DNA from: Bacteroidales bacterium
GTDB taxonomy: Bacteria; Bacteroidota; Bacteroidia; Bacteroidales; Tenuifilaceae
DNA length: 64,000 bases
Assembly (NCBI GenBank): GCA_013376985.1
Contig: JACABB010000002.1
Span: forward strand, 206,523 to 270,522
Reading direction: 5' to 3'
Part shown: in pieces, positions 24,002-33,651 of the stretch
How the letters are laid out: each line of letters begins with the position of its first letter
How positions within the stretch are numbered: the stretch's first letter is position 1
Program-made: the position numbers and the translations under genes
Notes under the pieces: model-generated
What the model saw: the letters and a program-made list of their open reading frames with translations, nothing else
What the model was told of the DNA's origin: nothing
Database searches by the model: none

Positions 24002-24907
24002 CTAAGAGGAAAGATTACCCTTCAAAGACGGTCTGCTCACGAGATAAACTCCAACAAAGACAAAGATAACCGCAATTATTTTAGGTACATCAACAATATC
24101 CTGCCCGACCAAAACTGCCACAAGTGATGCTATCACAGGCTGAGAATAGTTATAAATACTAACAGTTGTGGCCCTCACATTTCGGAGACCCCAACTCATT
24201 AGCAAGTAAGCAAGGAAAGTCGAACCAAGAAGCACAAATAGAATTGAACCCCACATGGATGCTGGAATAGTATACCAACTTGTATTGAGTAACTCAACAA
24301 AGCCCAGAGGAGCAACAACCAGAAGTCCAACAAAGAAAACACCTTTCATCACCGTTATAGGATCATATTTTTGCATAAGGGGTTTTGCAACAATCAGATA
24401 GCCCGCATATGAAAGAGTACTCATAAAAATCATCACGTTCCCCAAAAAATGCTCTGACCTAAAACTGATTACCCCTCGATTAAGTATAACTAGCAAAGCA
24501 CCACTTGCCCCCAATATCAATCCAAAAACTCTTGAAAAAGTTATTTTCTCTCTGATTACCATCGATGCCATTATCATTACAAGTATTGGATTAATTGTTA
24601 CAATGATTGATGAATCAATGGGTGATGTGAAATTTAAGCCATTCAAGAATAAAAACTGGTTTAAAGCAACTCCCAATAAACCTGCAGCAATAAAACGGAG
24701 ATAATCTTTTCTTTGTATCTTTTCTTTTTTTATAAAATTGGAAAGTAAAAAGTATAATGGGAATGCTAAAAGAATTCTAAGTAATGTAAATCCATTTGGT
24801 TTAAGATAGTTAGGCATTATACCCTTGGCTACTGCATAGTTAATACCAAAAAAAATATTTGCACCTATAATAGAAAGGTGGGCTTTAACAATTTTATCTT
24901 TGAACAT
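24002..24907 (-). CDS. EamA-family (DMT superfamily) transporter
   Basis: This encodes 301 residues with ten predicted membrane helices in two repeats, both typical of EamA: NIFFGINYAVAKGIMP at the first helix, VALNQFLFLNGLNFTSPI, VTINPILVMIMASMVI, FMSTLSYAGYLIVAKP in repeat two and TTVSIYNYSQPVIASLVAVL. Relatives export amino acids or other metabolites. It is flanked by oppositely read genes, so it is a single-gene unit. Confidence 0.88.
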   Translation of the reverse strand: MFKDKIVKAHLSIIGANIFFGINYAVAKGIMPNYLKPNGFTLLRILLAFPLYFLLSNFIKKEKIQRKDYLRFIAAGLLGVALNQFLFLNGLNFTSPIDSSIIVTINPILVMIMASMVIREKITFSRVFGLILGASGALLVILNRGVISFRSEHFLGNVMIFMSTLSYAGYLIVAKPLMQKYDPITVMKGVFFVGLLVVAPLGFVELLNTSWYTIPASMWGSILFVLLGSTFLAYLLMSWGLRNVRATTVSIYNYSQPVIASLVAVLVGQDIVDVPKIIAVIFVFVGVYLVSRPSLKGNLSS

Positions 24908-25027
24908 ATTTGAAGAGACCCTTTACAAAACAGATTACAAAAGTATTTAAAAAAAATTTGGACTCACATTATCACAAATAGTTTACACGCAAATTGATTT
25001 AATAACCTTTCTCAAACATATTATTCC

Positions 25028-25035
25028 TATTTTTG
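25028..25035 (+). promoter_or_regulatory. Promoter -7 element TATTTTTG
   Basis: TATTTTTG fits the Bacteroidota -7 consensus TAnnTTTG and lies 19 bases before the ATG of the flippase-like gene. No clear TTTG is seen at the expected 19-base spacing, so this rests on the -7 box alone. Confidence 0.4.
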
Positions 25036-25054
25036 TTAGCCAACAATTTGAAAA

Positions 25055-26164
25055 ATGCATAAAATTAAAGCCAACATAGACGAAAACCCTTTAAAAAAAA
25101 TCAAAGTAAGGAAAGTCATTTATCCTATCATCATTGGACTAGCTGTTGTTGGATATCTATTTTATAAAAAGTTCAATCCAAACGCATTTGATGTTATCGT
25201 CTTTACCAAATGGTCGGTATTTTGGCTGATAATAGCATTTTGCTTTATGGGGCTTCGAGATTTTGGGTACATGCTCCGATTAAGAGTTCTAACAGAAAAC
25301 ATGCTTAATTTCAGGCAGTCGTTCAAAGTGATAATGCTTTGGGAGTTTTCGTCCGCAATATTACCTTCGGCTTTTGGTGGAACAATGGTTGCTACAATAT
25401 ACGTTAATAAAGAAGGAGTAAATGTAGGCAAAAGCTCTGCGGTGGTAATGATTACCTCTTTCCTTGATGAGCTATATTTTATCCTTGTATTCCCAATTTT
25501 GCTTGTAATTATTACTCCAACTGCATTATTTGGCTTAGGAGTAACAACAGGTATTTCGACATTTTCTCAAGACATTTTTATCTTCTGTATAATAGGGTAT
25601 CTCATAAAATTCGTGTGGGTGGTTATGCTTTCGTATGGGCTGTTTATCAACCCTCGTGGGTTAAAATGGCTTTTAATGCTAATCTTTAAACTCCCTTTAC
25701 TACGAAAATGGAAGCATGGGGCAAACAGAGCCGGTACCGATATTATTCAAAGTTCGATTGAGTTTCGAAAGAAACCATTCGGTTTTTGGTTAAAAGCATT
25801 CGGAACAACTTTTATTTCTTGGACATCAAGGTATTGCGTAGTAAATGCATTACTTCTTGCATTCTTTGCCGTAAATAATCACGTATTAATCTTTGTTCGT
25901 CAACTCGCCATGTCCATAATACAACTTATAAGTCCAACACCTGGGGGTAGCGGATCTTCTGAATATATTTTCACCCGATATCTAGGGGAGTTTATACCCG
26001 TTGATCCCGCAATGCTTGGCTCAATAGTCATCGCTATGGCATTCCTTTGGCGGATGATAAGCTACTACCCCTATTTGCTTATTGGAGCGATTATCTTCCC
26101 CCGGTGGATTAAAGAAAAATTTGTTAAAAAAGTATCACCAGAAATTAAATCTGAGCTCATTTAA
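25055..26164 (+). CDS. Flippase-like integral membrane protein (LPG synthase TM / YbhN family)
   Basis: This encodes 369 residues with about eight membrane helices. Family marks are FMGLRDFGYMLRLRVLTE, WEFSSAILPSAFGGTMVATI, SFLDELYFILVFPILLVI and SPTPGGSGSSEYIFTRYLGE, as in the UPF0104/lysylphosphatidylglycerol-synthase membrane domain. There is no C-terminal aminoacyl-transferase domain, so it is a stand-alone membrane part, perhaps a lipid flippase. It is followed by an SDR gene after six bases and is probably co-transcribed. Confidence 0.85.
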   Translation: MHKIKANIDENPLKKIKVRKVIYPIIIGLAVVGYLFYKKFNPNAFDVIVFTKWSVFWLIIAFCFMGLRDFGYMLRLRVLTENMLNFRQSFKVIMLWEFSSAILPSAFGGTMVATIYVNKEGVNVGKSSAVVMITSFLDELYFILVFPILLVIITPTALFGLGVTTGISTFSQDIFIFCIIGYLIKFVWVVMLSYGLFINPRGLKWLLMLIFKLPLLRKWKHGANRAGTDIIQSSIEFRKKPFGFWLKAFGTTFISWTSRYCVVNALLLAFFAVNNHVLIFVRQLAMSIIQLISPTPGGSGSSEYIFTRYLGEFIPVDPAMLGSIVIAMAFLWRMISYYPYLLIGAIIFPRWIKEKFVKKVSPEIKSELI

Positions 26165-26170
26165 TTTAAT

Positions 26171-26887
26171 ATGACAATCTTTTATATCACAGGAACAAGT
26201 ATGGGAATTGGCAAGGCTATTGCAGAACAAGCTTTACAAATCGAAGACTCAATTATATATGGATTTTCTAGGACATGCAGCATTGAACATGAAAAATACA
26301 AACATACTTTGATCGATTTAAGTAATATTAACGAAGTTAATAGTTTGAAAATTGAAAAGTATCCTGCTGCGTTTAAGGTGGTTCTCATCAATAATGCAGG
26401 AGTAGTTGGTGAGATAAAATCAATTGGGAGTCAAACTAATGAATCGATAGTAAAGGTGTTTAACTTGAATACGATTTGCCCAGTTCTTTTATCTAATAAA
26501 TTCATTCAAACTTATAAAGACCTTAGTGTTTCTATTGTAATTATTAATATTAGTTCAGGTGCGGGAAGGCATCCAATTGAATCGTGGGCTCCATACTGCG
26601 CATCAAAAGCCGCCATTGATATGTTTTCACAAGTACTTCAAGCGGAAAACGGATACGAAGCAAACAATATTAAAATATTCTCCATTGCACCTGGCATTGT
26701 AGACACTAATATGCAACAACAGATAAGGGATTCCAAATCAAATGACTTTCCGCATTTAGAAAAATTTATTGGATATAAAAAGGATGGGCAATTAACAACC
26801 TCCGATTCGATTGCTAAGAAAATTCTAGAAATTATCGAAAAACCATTAGAACATCCAAATGTGCTACTGGATGTCAGAAATCATTGA
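26171..26887 (+). CDS. Short-chain dehydrogenase/reductase
   Basis: This encodes 238 residues with the Rossmann motif TGTSMGIGKAIAE, NNAG (INNAGVVGEI), the catalytic Ser in NISSGAGRHP and YxxxK in YCASKAA. The overall look (PGIVDTNMQQQIRDSK) resembles sepiapterin/benzil-reductase-type SDRs that use NADP(H). It lies six bases after the flippase-like gene and meets purQ tail to tail. Confidence 0.87.
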   Translation: MTIFYITGTSMGIGKAIAEQALQIEDSIIYGFSRTCSIEHEKYKHTLIDLSNINEVNSLKIEKYPAAFKVVLINNAGVVGEIKSIGSQTNESIVKVFNLNTICPVLLSNKFIQTYKDLSVSIVIINISSGAGRHPIESWAPYCASKAAIDMFSQVLQAENGYEANNIKIFSIAPGIVDTNMQQQIRDSKSNDFPHLEKFIGYKKDGQLTTSDSIAKKILEIIEKPLEHPNVLLDVRNH

Positions 26888-26892
26888 AGACG

Positions 26893-27591
26893 CTATTCTT
26901 TTTCTTTAATGTACTTAATAAGGGACTCAAAAATTAGTTTACCATCGGTATTTCCCAGTTCATCATCCGAAGCACGCTCAGGGTGTGGCATCATCCCAAA
27001 TACATTCATATTACGATTACAAATACCTGCGATATTTTCAAGGGATCCATTAGGATTATCTGCTTCAGAAATATTACCATGTTCATCGCCGTATCTAAAC
27101 ATGATTTGACTATGCAAACGCATCTCTGCAATAGTTTCCCTATCTGCATAATATCGTCCCTCACCGTGTGCAATCGGAATCTTTAACGCTCTATTTCTTG
27201 GAAGGTAAATTGTAAGTGGTGAAGTTTTGCTATCGGGAACTAAAAAAACATTTTTACAAGAAAATTTTCTATGGTTATTATGAAGAAGTGCGCCTGGCAA
27301 TAAACCTGCTTCGCATAAAATCTGGAAGCCATTGCAGATTCCAAAAACATAACCTCCACTATTTGCAAACTCAACCACCTTCTGCATTATTGGAGAAAAA
27401 CGGGCCAAAGCTCCCGAACGAAGATAGTCTCCATAAGAAAATCCACCGGGAAGAATGATCACATCAACATTTTGAATATCGGTGTCTTTATGCCAGAGTT
27501 CAACAACATCTTGCTCAAGAATATTCTTCAAAACATAAATGGTGTCTCGATCGCAATTAGATCCAGGGAAAACAACTACTCCAAACTTCAT
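26893..27591 (-). CDS. purQ: Phosphoribosylformylglycinamidine synthase, glutaminase subunit PurQ
   Basis: This 232-residue class-I glutamine amidotransferase supplies ammonia for the fourth step of purine synthesis, working with PurL and PurS. The nucleophile Cys lies in GICNGFQIL, and the His/Glu pair in MMPHPERASD. The start MKFGVVVFPGSNCDRDT and the oxyanion loop LPGGFSYGDYLRSGA are typical. Length matches PurQ (about 225-235). Neither purL nor purS is in the window. Confidence 0.95.
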   Translation of the reverse strand: MKFGVVVFPGSNCDRDTIYVLKNILEQDVVELWHKDTDIQNVDVIILPGGFSYGDYLRSGALARFSPIMQKVVEFANSGGYVFGICNGFQILCEAGLLPGALLHNNHRKFSCKNVFLVPDSKTSPLTIYLPRNRALKIPIAHGEGRYYADRETIAEMRLHSQIMFRYGDEHGNISEADNPNGSLENIAGICNRNMNVFGMMPHPERASDDELGNTDGKLIFESLIKYIKEKE

Positions 27592-27655
27592 AACCTCTTT
27601 TTGTATTTCCAGTCAAAGATATATATAAAAAATTACCTTCCAAAGGTTAAATGAT

Positions 27656-27686
27656 CTTGTCTGTTGAAGGAAGTTTCATAACTTTA
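27656..27686 (+). promoter_or_regulatory. Promoter of EEP-family gene
   Basis: CTTG (27656-27659), a 19-base spacer and TAACTTTA (27679-27686) match TTTG-N19-TAnnTTTG with one mismatch in each box. The ATG follows 11 bases later at 27698. Confidence 0.45.
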
Positions 27687-27697
27687 GCAAAACTAGT

Positions 27698-28756
27698 TTG
27701 ACTATGAAAATATTAAGATTTACAGGTCTTACGGTGCTTGCAGCCATTCTCTTTTTTGCTTTATTTATAGCCTATTCAACCCTTACTTACTACAACCCCA
27801 AACAAGAACTCCTAATTGAAGAAAACCCCAGACCCGACACCATCAGGTGTGACTCCATTTTAAAAATTCTTTCATGGAATATTGGATATGCGGGATTAGG
27901 TGATAATATGGATTTTTTCTATGATGGCGGAAAAAAGGTTCGAGACACGTTTAGCAGGACAAAGGCAAACCTTGATTCTATAATTAAATTCTTATCGAAC
28001 AATAGATCAAACACCTTTTTCCTAATTCAAGAGGTTGACTATTACTCTAAACGAAGTTATTTCATTAACGAATTGGATACTATTGTTGGTAAAATAGGTT
28101 ACAATGCAAACCTTGCTCCAAACTATGTAGTAAAATTTGTACCTATACCTCTAACTTCACCAATGGGACAAGTAAACTCGGGCATTCTAAGTTTAAGCAA
28201 ATATCTTCCAAAAAATTCTATCCGCTATGCTTATCCTGGCAAATTTGGATGGCCAACGAGGTTATTCAACCTAAGACGCTGCATGCTGGTAAATCGATAC
28301 CCTACCAAAAACGGAAAAGAATTTATACTTATCAACACACATATGTCTGCATTTGATGATGGTAGTTTGAAAAAACAAGAAATGGTTTTTCTTCGCAATT
28401 ACATTCTAAATGAATACTCCAAGGGTAATTATGTTTTGGTTGGAGGGGATTGGAATCAGTGTCCCTCTGATTTCAAACTTAACACATTTGGAGAGAACTT
28501 TAAGGTTGATTTCTTTAAACTCTCCAACATTAGCAATGATTTTATGCCAAGTGATTGGAAATTTATTGACGACCCCAAACAGCCAACAAATCGTTATTTA
28601 AATGAACCTTTTTCCCTAGGTAAAACGTATTCATCAATAATTGATCTTTTTCTTATTTCTCCAAATATTGAATTAGTTCACAATAAAACGTTCAATCTTA
28701 ATTTTAAAAACTCAGACCATAATCCAATATCTATGGAATTTAAACTTAAACAATAA
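27698..28756 (+). CDS. Membrane-anchored endonuclease/exonuclease/phosphatase family protein
   Basis: This encodes 352 residues. One N-terminal membrane helix (LTVLAAILFFALFIAYSTLT) anchors a periplasm-facing EEP domain with KILSWNIGYAG, LIQEVDYYSK (metal-binding Glu), LINTHMSAFDDG, GGDWNQCPSD (Asp/Asn) and FKNSDHNPI (final Asp-His). The fold cleaves phosphodiesters in nucleic acids, phospholipids or phosphoinositides; the substrate is not decidable. An alternative start two codons in (MKILRF) is equally good. Confidence 0.85.
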   Translation: MTMKILRFTGLTVLAAILFFALFIAYSTLTYYNPKQELLIEENPRPDTIRCDSILKILSWNIGYAGLGDNMDFFYDGGKKVRDTFSRTKANLDSIIKFLSNNRSNTFFLIQEVDYYSKRSYFINELDTIVGKIGYNANLAPNYVVKFVPIPLTSPMGQVNSGILSLSKYLPKNSIRYAYPGKFGWPTRLFNLRRCMLVNRYPTKNGKEFILINTHMSAFDDGSLKKQEMVFLRNYILNEYSKGNYVLVGGDWNQCPSDFKLNTFGENFKVDFFKLSNISNDFMPSDWKFIDDPKQPTNRYLNEPFSLGKTYSSIIDLFLISPNIELVHNKTFNLNFKNSDHNPISMEFKLKQ

Positions 28757-28970
28757 TGTCATGTAATTCAATTTTAGATCTAAATTATCGTTAAAAGGGT
28801 AACGATTTAAAATAAAAATCCTTTAGACTTTTGCAGATTTGCAAAGTATTTATATTTTTAGCAAGTTAAAGCTTTGCTGAATTTTATTTTTTTCTTTAAT
28901 TATTAAGTATTTATAAACAAATAGTATTGAATCAGGCGTTGGTGACCTGGTAAAATCTCAGGCTTTTGAT

Positions 28971-29810
28971 ATGGTGGTAACAGATCAGGATCTTCAATAC
29001 TTTGTAACGGCTCTTAAAAACGTAACTAAATATGATTTTACTGAGTACTCGGATAAATCATTAAAGCGACGTCTTCTAAAAGTTCTAACTGATTTTAACT
29101 TAGACCTTTCAGGTTTAATTACTAACATCAAGTTAGATAACTGCTTTGCTGAAAAAATAGTTAAAGAAATTACTGTAAACACAACAGAATTATTTCGCGA
29201 TCCTCCAGTTTGGCATTTACTCCGTTCTCGGGTACTCCCCCGTTTTAAAAATAATAAGACCATTAACATTTGGCACGCAGGCTGTTCAACTGGCCAAGAA
29301 GTATACTCTATGATGATTTTGCTAAATGAAATGGATATGCTTGACAGGGCTAAAATATTTGCAACAGATATAAATACAGATGTTTTAGATACCTCAAAAA
29401 GAGGGGTTTATAAATATCGATTTAATATAGGATACCTTGATAATTTCGACAAGGTAATTAAGCAAAATCCATTGAACTTTGAAGAGTACAATGAAGTTCC
29501 TTACGAAAAATACTTTGACATTGATAAATTAAAGGATACTATAACCATAAAGAAGTTTTTAACCGATAAACCTATTTTTCGTAAACATGATTTAGTAAAA
29601 GATGGAAATCTGTTTTTTGCAAAATTTGATCTAATTTTATGTAGGAATGTTATCATATACTTTAACTATAACTTACAGAATAAAGTCTTTGAACTTTTTA
29701 GCTCGAATCTTTATCCTAAAGGGTGTTTATTGCTTGGTATGCACGAAACTATCCTAGGTCCTTGGGCAAATAAGTTTGAAAAAATTGGTCAAGCATATGT
29801 TAAAAAGTAA
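28971..29810 (+). CDS. CheR-type methyltransferase
   Basis: This encodes 279 residues. The N-terminal helical domain (KRRLLKVLTDFNLDLSGLIT) is followed by the SAM-binding domain: ITVNTTELFRDPPVWHLL, WHAGCSTGQEVYSMMILLNE, KIFATDINTDVLDTSKRGVY and LILCRNVIIYFNYNLQNKVF. All key CheR motifs are intact, so it should methylate glutamates on a partner receptor. No CheA or CheW is in the locus; the likely substrate is the GAF/PAS receptor encoded 30 bases downstream, whose coiled coils are rich in Glu and Gln. Confidence 0.9.
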   Translation: MVVTDQDLQYFVTALKNVTKYDFTEYSDKSLKRRLLKVLTDFNLDLSGLITNIKLDNCFAEKIVKEITVNTTELFRDPPVWHLLRSRVLPRFKNNKTINIWHAGCSTGQEVYSMMILLNEMDMLDRAKIFATDINTDVLDTSKRGVYKYRFNIGYLDNFDKVIKQNPLNFEEYNEVPYEKYFDIDKLKDTITIKKFLTDKPIFRKHDLVKDGNLFFAKFDLILCRNVIIYFNYNLQNKVFELFSSNLYPKGCLLLGMHETILGPWANKFEKIGQAYVKK

Positions 29811-29840
29811 TATTATTCAATGTAATTAATCTTTTTTGAG

Positions 29841-32219
29841 ATGAAATTTACTCAAAACCTGAACCTGAATAAACGAATACTACTATTCATTATCCCAATA
29901 GTTGTAATTCTGTATGCAGCCTCTGGTTTTACACTCTATAAATTTTCAACAAAGAGGGTAATGCTAGTTGCCCAAAAAGAGATGGATGTTTTACTTAACA
30001 ATCTATCAGAAACAATTCAAATTGTCGAGAATCAAACCGAATCTGGTTTTAGCAATTCCGATTATCAAATACTTAAGCCATTGTTTAATCAAAGGGCTTA
30101 CTATAAAACGGATTTCCCTTTCCTTATCGACAACTCAGGGCGATATTTAATCCATGCTTTCAAGGAAGGTCAAAAAGTTCCAAGTGCAATTCTTCAACAA
30201 TTAAAATCGACAAGCAATAAACAGGGGGTTATAAGTTATTTTGACTATAAAGACGGTAGTAAACAAGATATGTTTTTCTACTTTAAATTCGTAGATCAAT
30301 ACAAGGGATATTTAGGCGTTTCTGTTAATAAAGATGAGATTTTTGAGAGTATTTCTCAAAATAAAACAATGCTGATTATCATCGTTATTTTCGCATCCTT
30401 AATCTTCCTCTTCGCAATTAATTATATTCTAAAACCAATCGTTAGCATCATTAATCAAGTTAACGCCGCCGTTAACAGTCTGGCAAGCGGAAAAACAACC
30501 GATAAAATAGATTACCAAAACAATGATGAGATAGGTCAAATTGTTAACTCAATGAACAATTTGATAGACAGTTTAAAACATAAAGCCGATTTTGCTAATG
30601 AAATTGGGGAAAATCACCTAGATGCGGAATTCATCAACCTAGGAGAACAAGATTTACTGGGGAACTCGCTTATTAACATGCGCGAAAGTCTTAAACTTGC
30701 TAAAATCGAAGAATCAAAAAGAAAACAAGAAGACGAAACTAGAAACTGGGCAACCTTTGGGCTTGCAAAATTTGGAGATATCCTCCGTCAAAACAATGAC
30801 AACTTGACTAAATTAGCCGATAATGTAATTCAAAATCTCGTTAGTTATCTTAACGCAAATCAAGGAGGGTTATTTATTTACAATGATGAAAACACTGAAA
30901 ACAAGCACCTTGAACTAATATCCGCATTCGCTTACAATAGAAAAAAGTTTTTTGAAAAAAGGATTTTATTAGGTGAAGGCCTTGTTGGTACTTGTGCCGT
31001 TGAAAAAGAAACCATCTACCTCAAAGAAATTCCAACTGAATATATTCGAATTACATCTGGACTTGGTGAGGCTGTGCCTACATCATTACTTATCGTTCCA
31101 CTGAAACTTGAAGATTCAATTTTTGGGGCAATAGAAATTGCCTCATTCAACGAATTTAAAAATAATGAAATAGAATTTGTTGAAAAAGTAGGTGAAAGCA
31201 TTTCGTCAACGCTTTCATCTGTAAAGAATAGTATTCGGACAAACCTTCTTCTTGAACAGTCACAGCAACAGCGAGAAGAGATGTCCGCACAGGAAGAAGA
31301 AATGCGGCAGAATATGGAAGAAATGCAAGCGACCCAGGAAGAAATGGCTCGCAAAACAATAGAAATGGAGGGGATGACTGCTGCAATAAATGAAGCATTA
31401 CTCTACTGCGAATTGGGTGAGGATGGAAGTATTTATAATCCAAATAACAATATTTTAGCATTACTGGGCTCAACAAGATTAGAGACAGAAGGAAGGAATA
31501 TAGTAGAATTTATCCATTCCGAAGAAAAAGGGGTATTTCAAGGTTTGTGGTCGGATGTCATGAATGGAAACTCAAGTAGATCAACAATGCATTGGGTTAA
31601 TAAAAATGGGATTGATCTTTATATCGTTGTTAATATAAGCCCGGCCTTAGATGATAGCGGTTCAATCTTTAAAATCTACTTACTCGGCCAAGATGTAACT
31701 GAATCTAAACTTATCGAACTTCGGGCTCAAAAACAAGCGGTTGAACTTGAAGAAAGTTTACTTGAAATCAGGGTAGAACAAGAACTAAACGAGCAACGGG
31801 AGGATGAGATGAAAGCCCTCCTTCAAGCACTTGACCATACTTGCCTAGTCTCTGAACTTGAACCTTCGGGTTTAATCACTTATATCAACAATAAGAATAC
31901 TGAAGTTTTAGGCAGTAAGAAGGAGGAGATTGAAGGTAAATTTATTGCTGACTTAGATTATATCGCAAAAAACAAACCCGCAGAATTTAAAAAGTTTTGG
32001 GACAATCTCTCAAGCGGGAAAAAGCAAAGTCGAGAATTTAGCCTAACAATAAATGATAAGGAGGTTTGGATTTCCGAAGTATATACACCAATCATAAATG
32101 AACACAATCAGGTTACAAAAATAATTAACATTGGTTTCAATATCTCCGAAATTAAACAAAAAGAAAAGGAGATGTCTGCTCTAGTTGCTGAACTTGAGAT
32201 CTTAAGGAAGAAAAAATAA
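29841..32219 (+). CDS. Membrane receptor with Cache-like, HAMP, GAF and PAS domains
   Basis: This encodes 792 residues. Two membrane helices (about 13-33 and 178-198) enclose a Cache-like extracytoplasmic domain (FPFLIDNSGRYLIHAF; YKGYLGVSVNK). HAMP (about 199-250), GAF (about 310-470, GLVGTCAVEKETIYL), a Glu/Met-rich coiled coil (SAQEEEMRQNMEEMQATQEE), PAS (about 515-640), a second coiled coil and a last PAS follow. There is no kinase, cyclase or MCP signalling tip. Its coiled coils could be targets of the flanking CheR. It probably passes a signal to the PP2C phosphatase downstream by protein contact. Confidence 0.85.
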   Translation: MKFTQNLNLNKRILLFIIPIVVILYAASGFTLYKFSTKRVMLVAQKEMDVLLNNLSETIQIVENQTESGFSNSDYQILKPLFNQRAYYKTDFPFLIDNSGRYLIHAFKEGQKVPSAILQQLKSTSNKQGVISYFDYKDGSKQDMFFYFKFVDQYKGYLGVSVNKDEIFESISQNKTMLIIIVIFASLIFLFAINYILKPIVSIINQVNAAVNSLASGKTTDKIDYQNNDEIGQIVNSMNNLIDSLKHKADFANEIGENHLDAEFINLGEQDLLGNSLINMRESLKLAKIEESKRKQEDETRNWATFGLAKFGDILRQNNDNLTKLADNVIQNLVSYLNANQGGLFIYNDENTENKHLELISAFAYNRKKFFEKRILLGEGLVGTCAVEKETIYLKEIPTEYIRITSGLGEAVPTSLLIVPLKLEDSIFGAIEIASFNEFKNNEIEFVEKVGESISSTLSSVKNSIRTNLLLEQSQQQREEMSAQEEEMRQNMEEMQATQEEMARKTIEMEGMTAAINEALLYCELGEDGSIYNPNNNILALLGSTRLETEGRNIVEFIHSEEKGVFQGLWSDVMNGNSSRSTMHWVNKNGIDLYIVVNISPALDDSGSIFKIYLLGQDVTESKLIELRAQKQAVELEESLLEIRVEQELNEQREDEMKALLQALDHTCLVSELEPSGLITYINNKNTEVLGSKKEEIEGKFIADLDYIAKNKPAEFKKFWDNLSSGKKQSREFSLTINDKEVWISEVYTPIINEHNQVTKIINIGFNISEIKQKEKEMSALVAELEILRKKK

Positions 32220-32242
32220 CATTAAATGAGACATAATTTGTT

Positions 32243-33073
32243 ATGATTAGATATGAAATTGGCATAGTTGAAACCCGAAACGTTATAAAAACAATCCTTG
32301 ACACTTATGGCTACGATTTCAGGGATTATGCTCTTACCTCCTTTAAAAGAAGATTAGAGCATGTTATAATGAATAATGGATTTAAAGATGCTGATGGGCT
32401 TATTGATCGTCTTACTAACAATAAAGAGTATTTCGATAATTTCCTTTGCGATATTACTCCTGAAACAACAGAAATGTTCAGAGATCCATCCCTCTGGAGG
32501 ACTATTCGTGATGAGATTATTCATGATATAACAAAAGGATCCACAAAAACAAAACTTTGGATTGCTGCATTTGATTCTGGAGAAGAACTATTTTCATTGG
32601 CTGTCTTACTAAAAGAAGCGGGACTGCTCTCCGAAGTGCAATTATATGCATCGGTAATTTCTGAAAAGACTATCAATAAAATTAAATCTGGAAGAATTGA
32701 TGCAAGAGAGTTGGAAGTTAATGATGCTAACTATGTTAGGTTTAATGGCAAATATAATTTTTCCGATTACTATAAAATTGAAAACGGACAAGCAATTTTC
32801 GACACAAGTTTAATACAGGGTGTTAACTTTATTAAGTTAAACACAGTATACGATAATGTCCCTGGGGGCATTAAATTAGCACTTTTCCGAAACCAGATAA
32901 TATACTATAATCAAATTTTACAGGATAAGGTTTTAAATCAACTTTCAAACAGTGTTGTCCCTGGTGGCTATATGGTACTCGGAGTTAAAGAAACCTTGGA
33001 AAATACTGGTGTGAGCAACAGGTTCACTTTGTATAACGATTTAGAAAAAATTTATAAGAAAAAAACGACATAG
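32243..33073 (+). CDS. Degenerate CheR-like protein
   Basis: This encodes 276 residues with the CheR layout (FKRRLEHVIMNNGFKDADGL; ITPETTEMFRDPSLWRTIRD). The SAM-binding loop that reads GCSTGQE in the first CheR is AFDSGEE here, the conserved ATD of the next strand is ASV, and LCRNVIIYF is LFRNQIIYY. It is probably unable to methylate and may bind or compete. It follows the receptor by 23 bases and precedes CheB by five. Both CheR copies are clearly homologous over their length, so this looks like an old duplication. Confidence 0.82.
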   Translation: MIRYEIGIVETRNVIKTILDTYGYDFRDYALTSFKRRLEHVIMNNGFKDADGLIDRLTNNKEYFDNFLCDITPETTEMFRDPSLWRTIRDEIIHDITKGSTKTKLWIAAFDSGEELFSLAVLLKEAGLLSEVQLYASVISEKTINKIKSGRIDARELEVNDANYVRFNGKYNFSDYYKIENGQAIFDTSLIQGVNFIKLNTVYDNVPGGIKLALFRNQIIYYNQILQDKVLNQLSNSVVPGGYMVLGVKETLENTGVSNRFTLYNDLEKIYKKKTT

Positions 33074-33078
33074 AGTAA

Positions 33079-33651
33079 ATGTATTATAAAGCTGTTATCA
33101 TAGGTGGGTCGGCCGGAAGCTTTCAGGTTATTACACGCATCCTCCATTCACTACCTCCAACGTTTCCTTTGCCCGTGCTACTTAGTCTACACAGGTTGAA
33201 ACACATACGTAGTGGTTTCGTTGAAGCTCTTTCAATAAAAGCATCAATACCCATTGTGGAGCCATTTGATAAAGATCAAATAAAACCAGGAAGAGCATAT
33301 CTTGCACCTGCAAACTACCATATGTTTATTGAACTTGGCAATAAAATTGCACTTTCAACAGAGGAACCAGTAAATCATTCCCGACCAAGTATCGACTTAT
33401 CTTTTGCCACAGCAGCTCAAGTATATAGAGAAAAACTTATTGGAATTATTCTATCCGGAGCAAATAGGGACGGAGCTTATGGCTTAAAAAAAATAAAAGA
33501 TCTTGGAGGGCTTGCAATTGTTCAAGATCCAGCAGAATGTCAGGTTAAAACAATGACCGAAGCATCTCTTAAATTAACAAAAGCCGACCATGTTTTTTCA
33601 ACCCAAGAAATAATCAAATTTTTACAAAACATTAAATCAACAGCCCCATGA
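33079..33651 (+). CDS. CheB-type protein-glutamate methylesterase, no receiver domain
   Basis: This 190-residue protein is the catalytic domain only. It shows GGSAGSFQV (nucleophile Ser), LHRLKHIRSGF (His), APANYHMFIE, RPSIDLSFATAA and LSGANRDGAYGLKKI (Asp), so the triad is present. Classical CheB is controlled by an N-terminal receiver, which is missing here, so control must come from elsewhere. It overlaps the next gene by four bases (ATGA). With the active CheR it forms a methylation/demethylation pair. Confidence 0.9.
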   Translation: MYYKAVIIGGSAGSFQVITRILHSLPPTFPLPVLLSLHRLKHIRSGFVEALSIKASIPIVEPFDKDQIKPGRAYLAPANYHMFIELGNKIALSTEEPVNHSRPSIDLSFATAAQVYREKLIGIILSGANRDGAYGLKKIKDLGGLAIVQDPAECQVKTMTEASLKLTKADHVFSTQEIIKFLQNIKSTAP

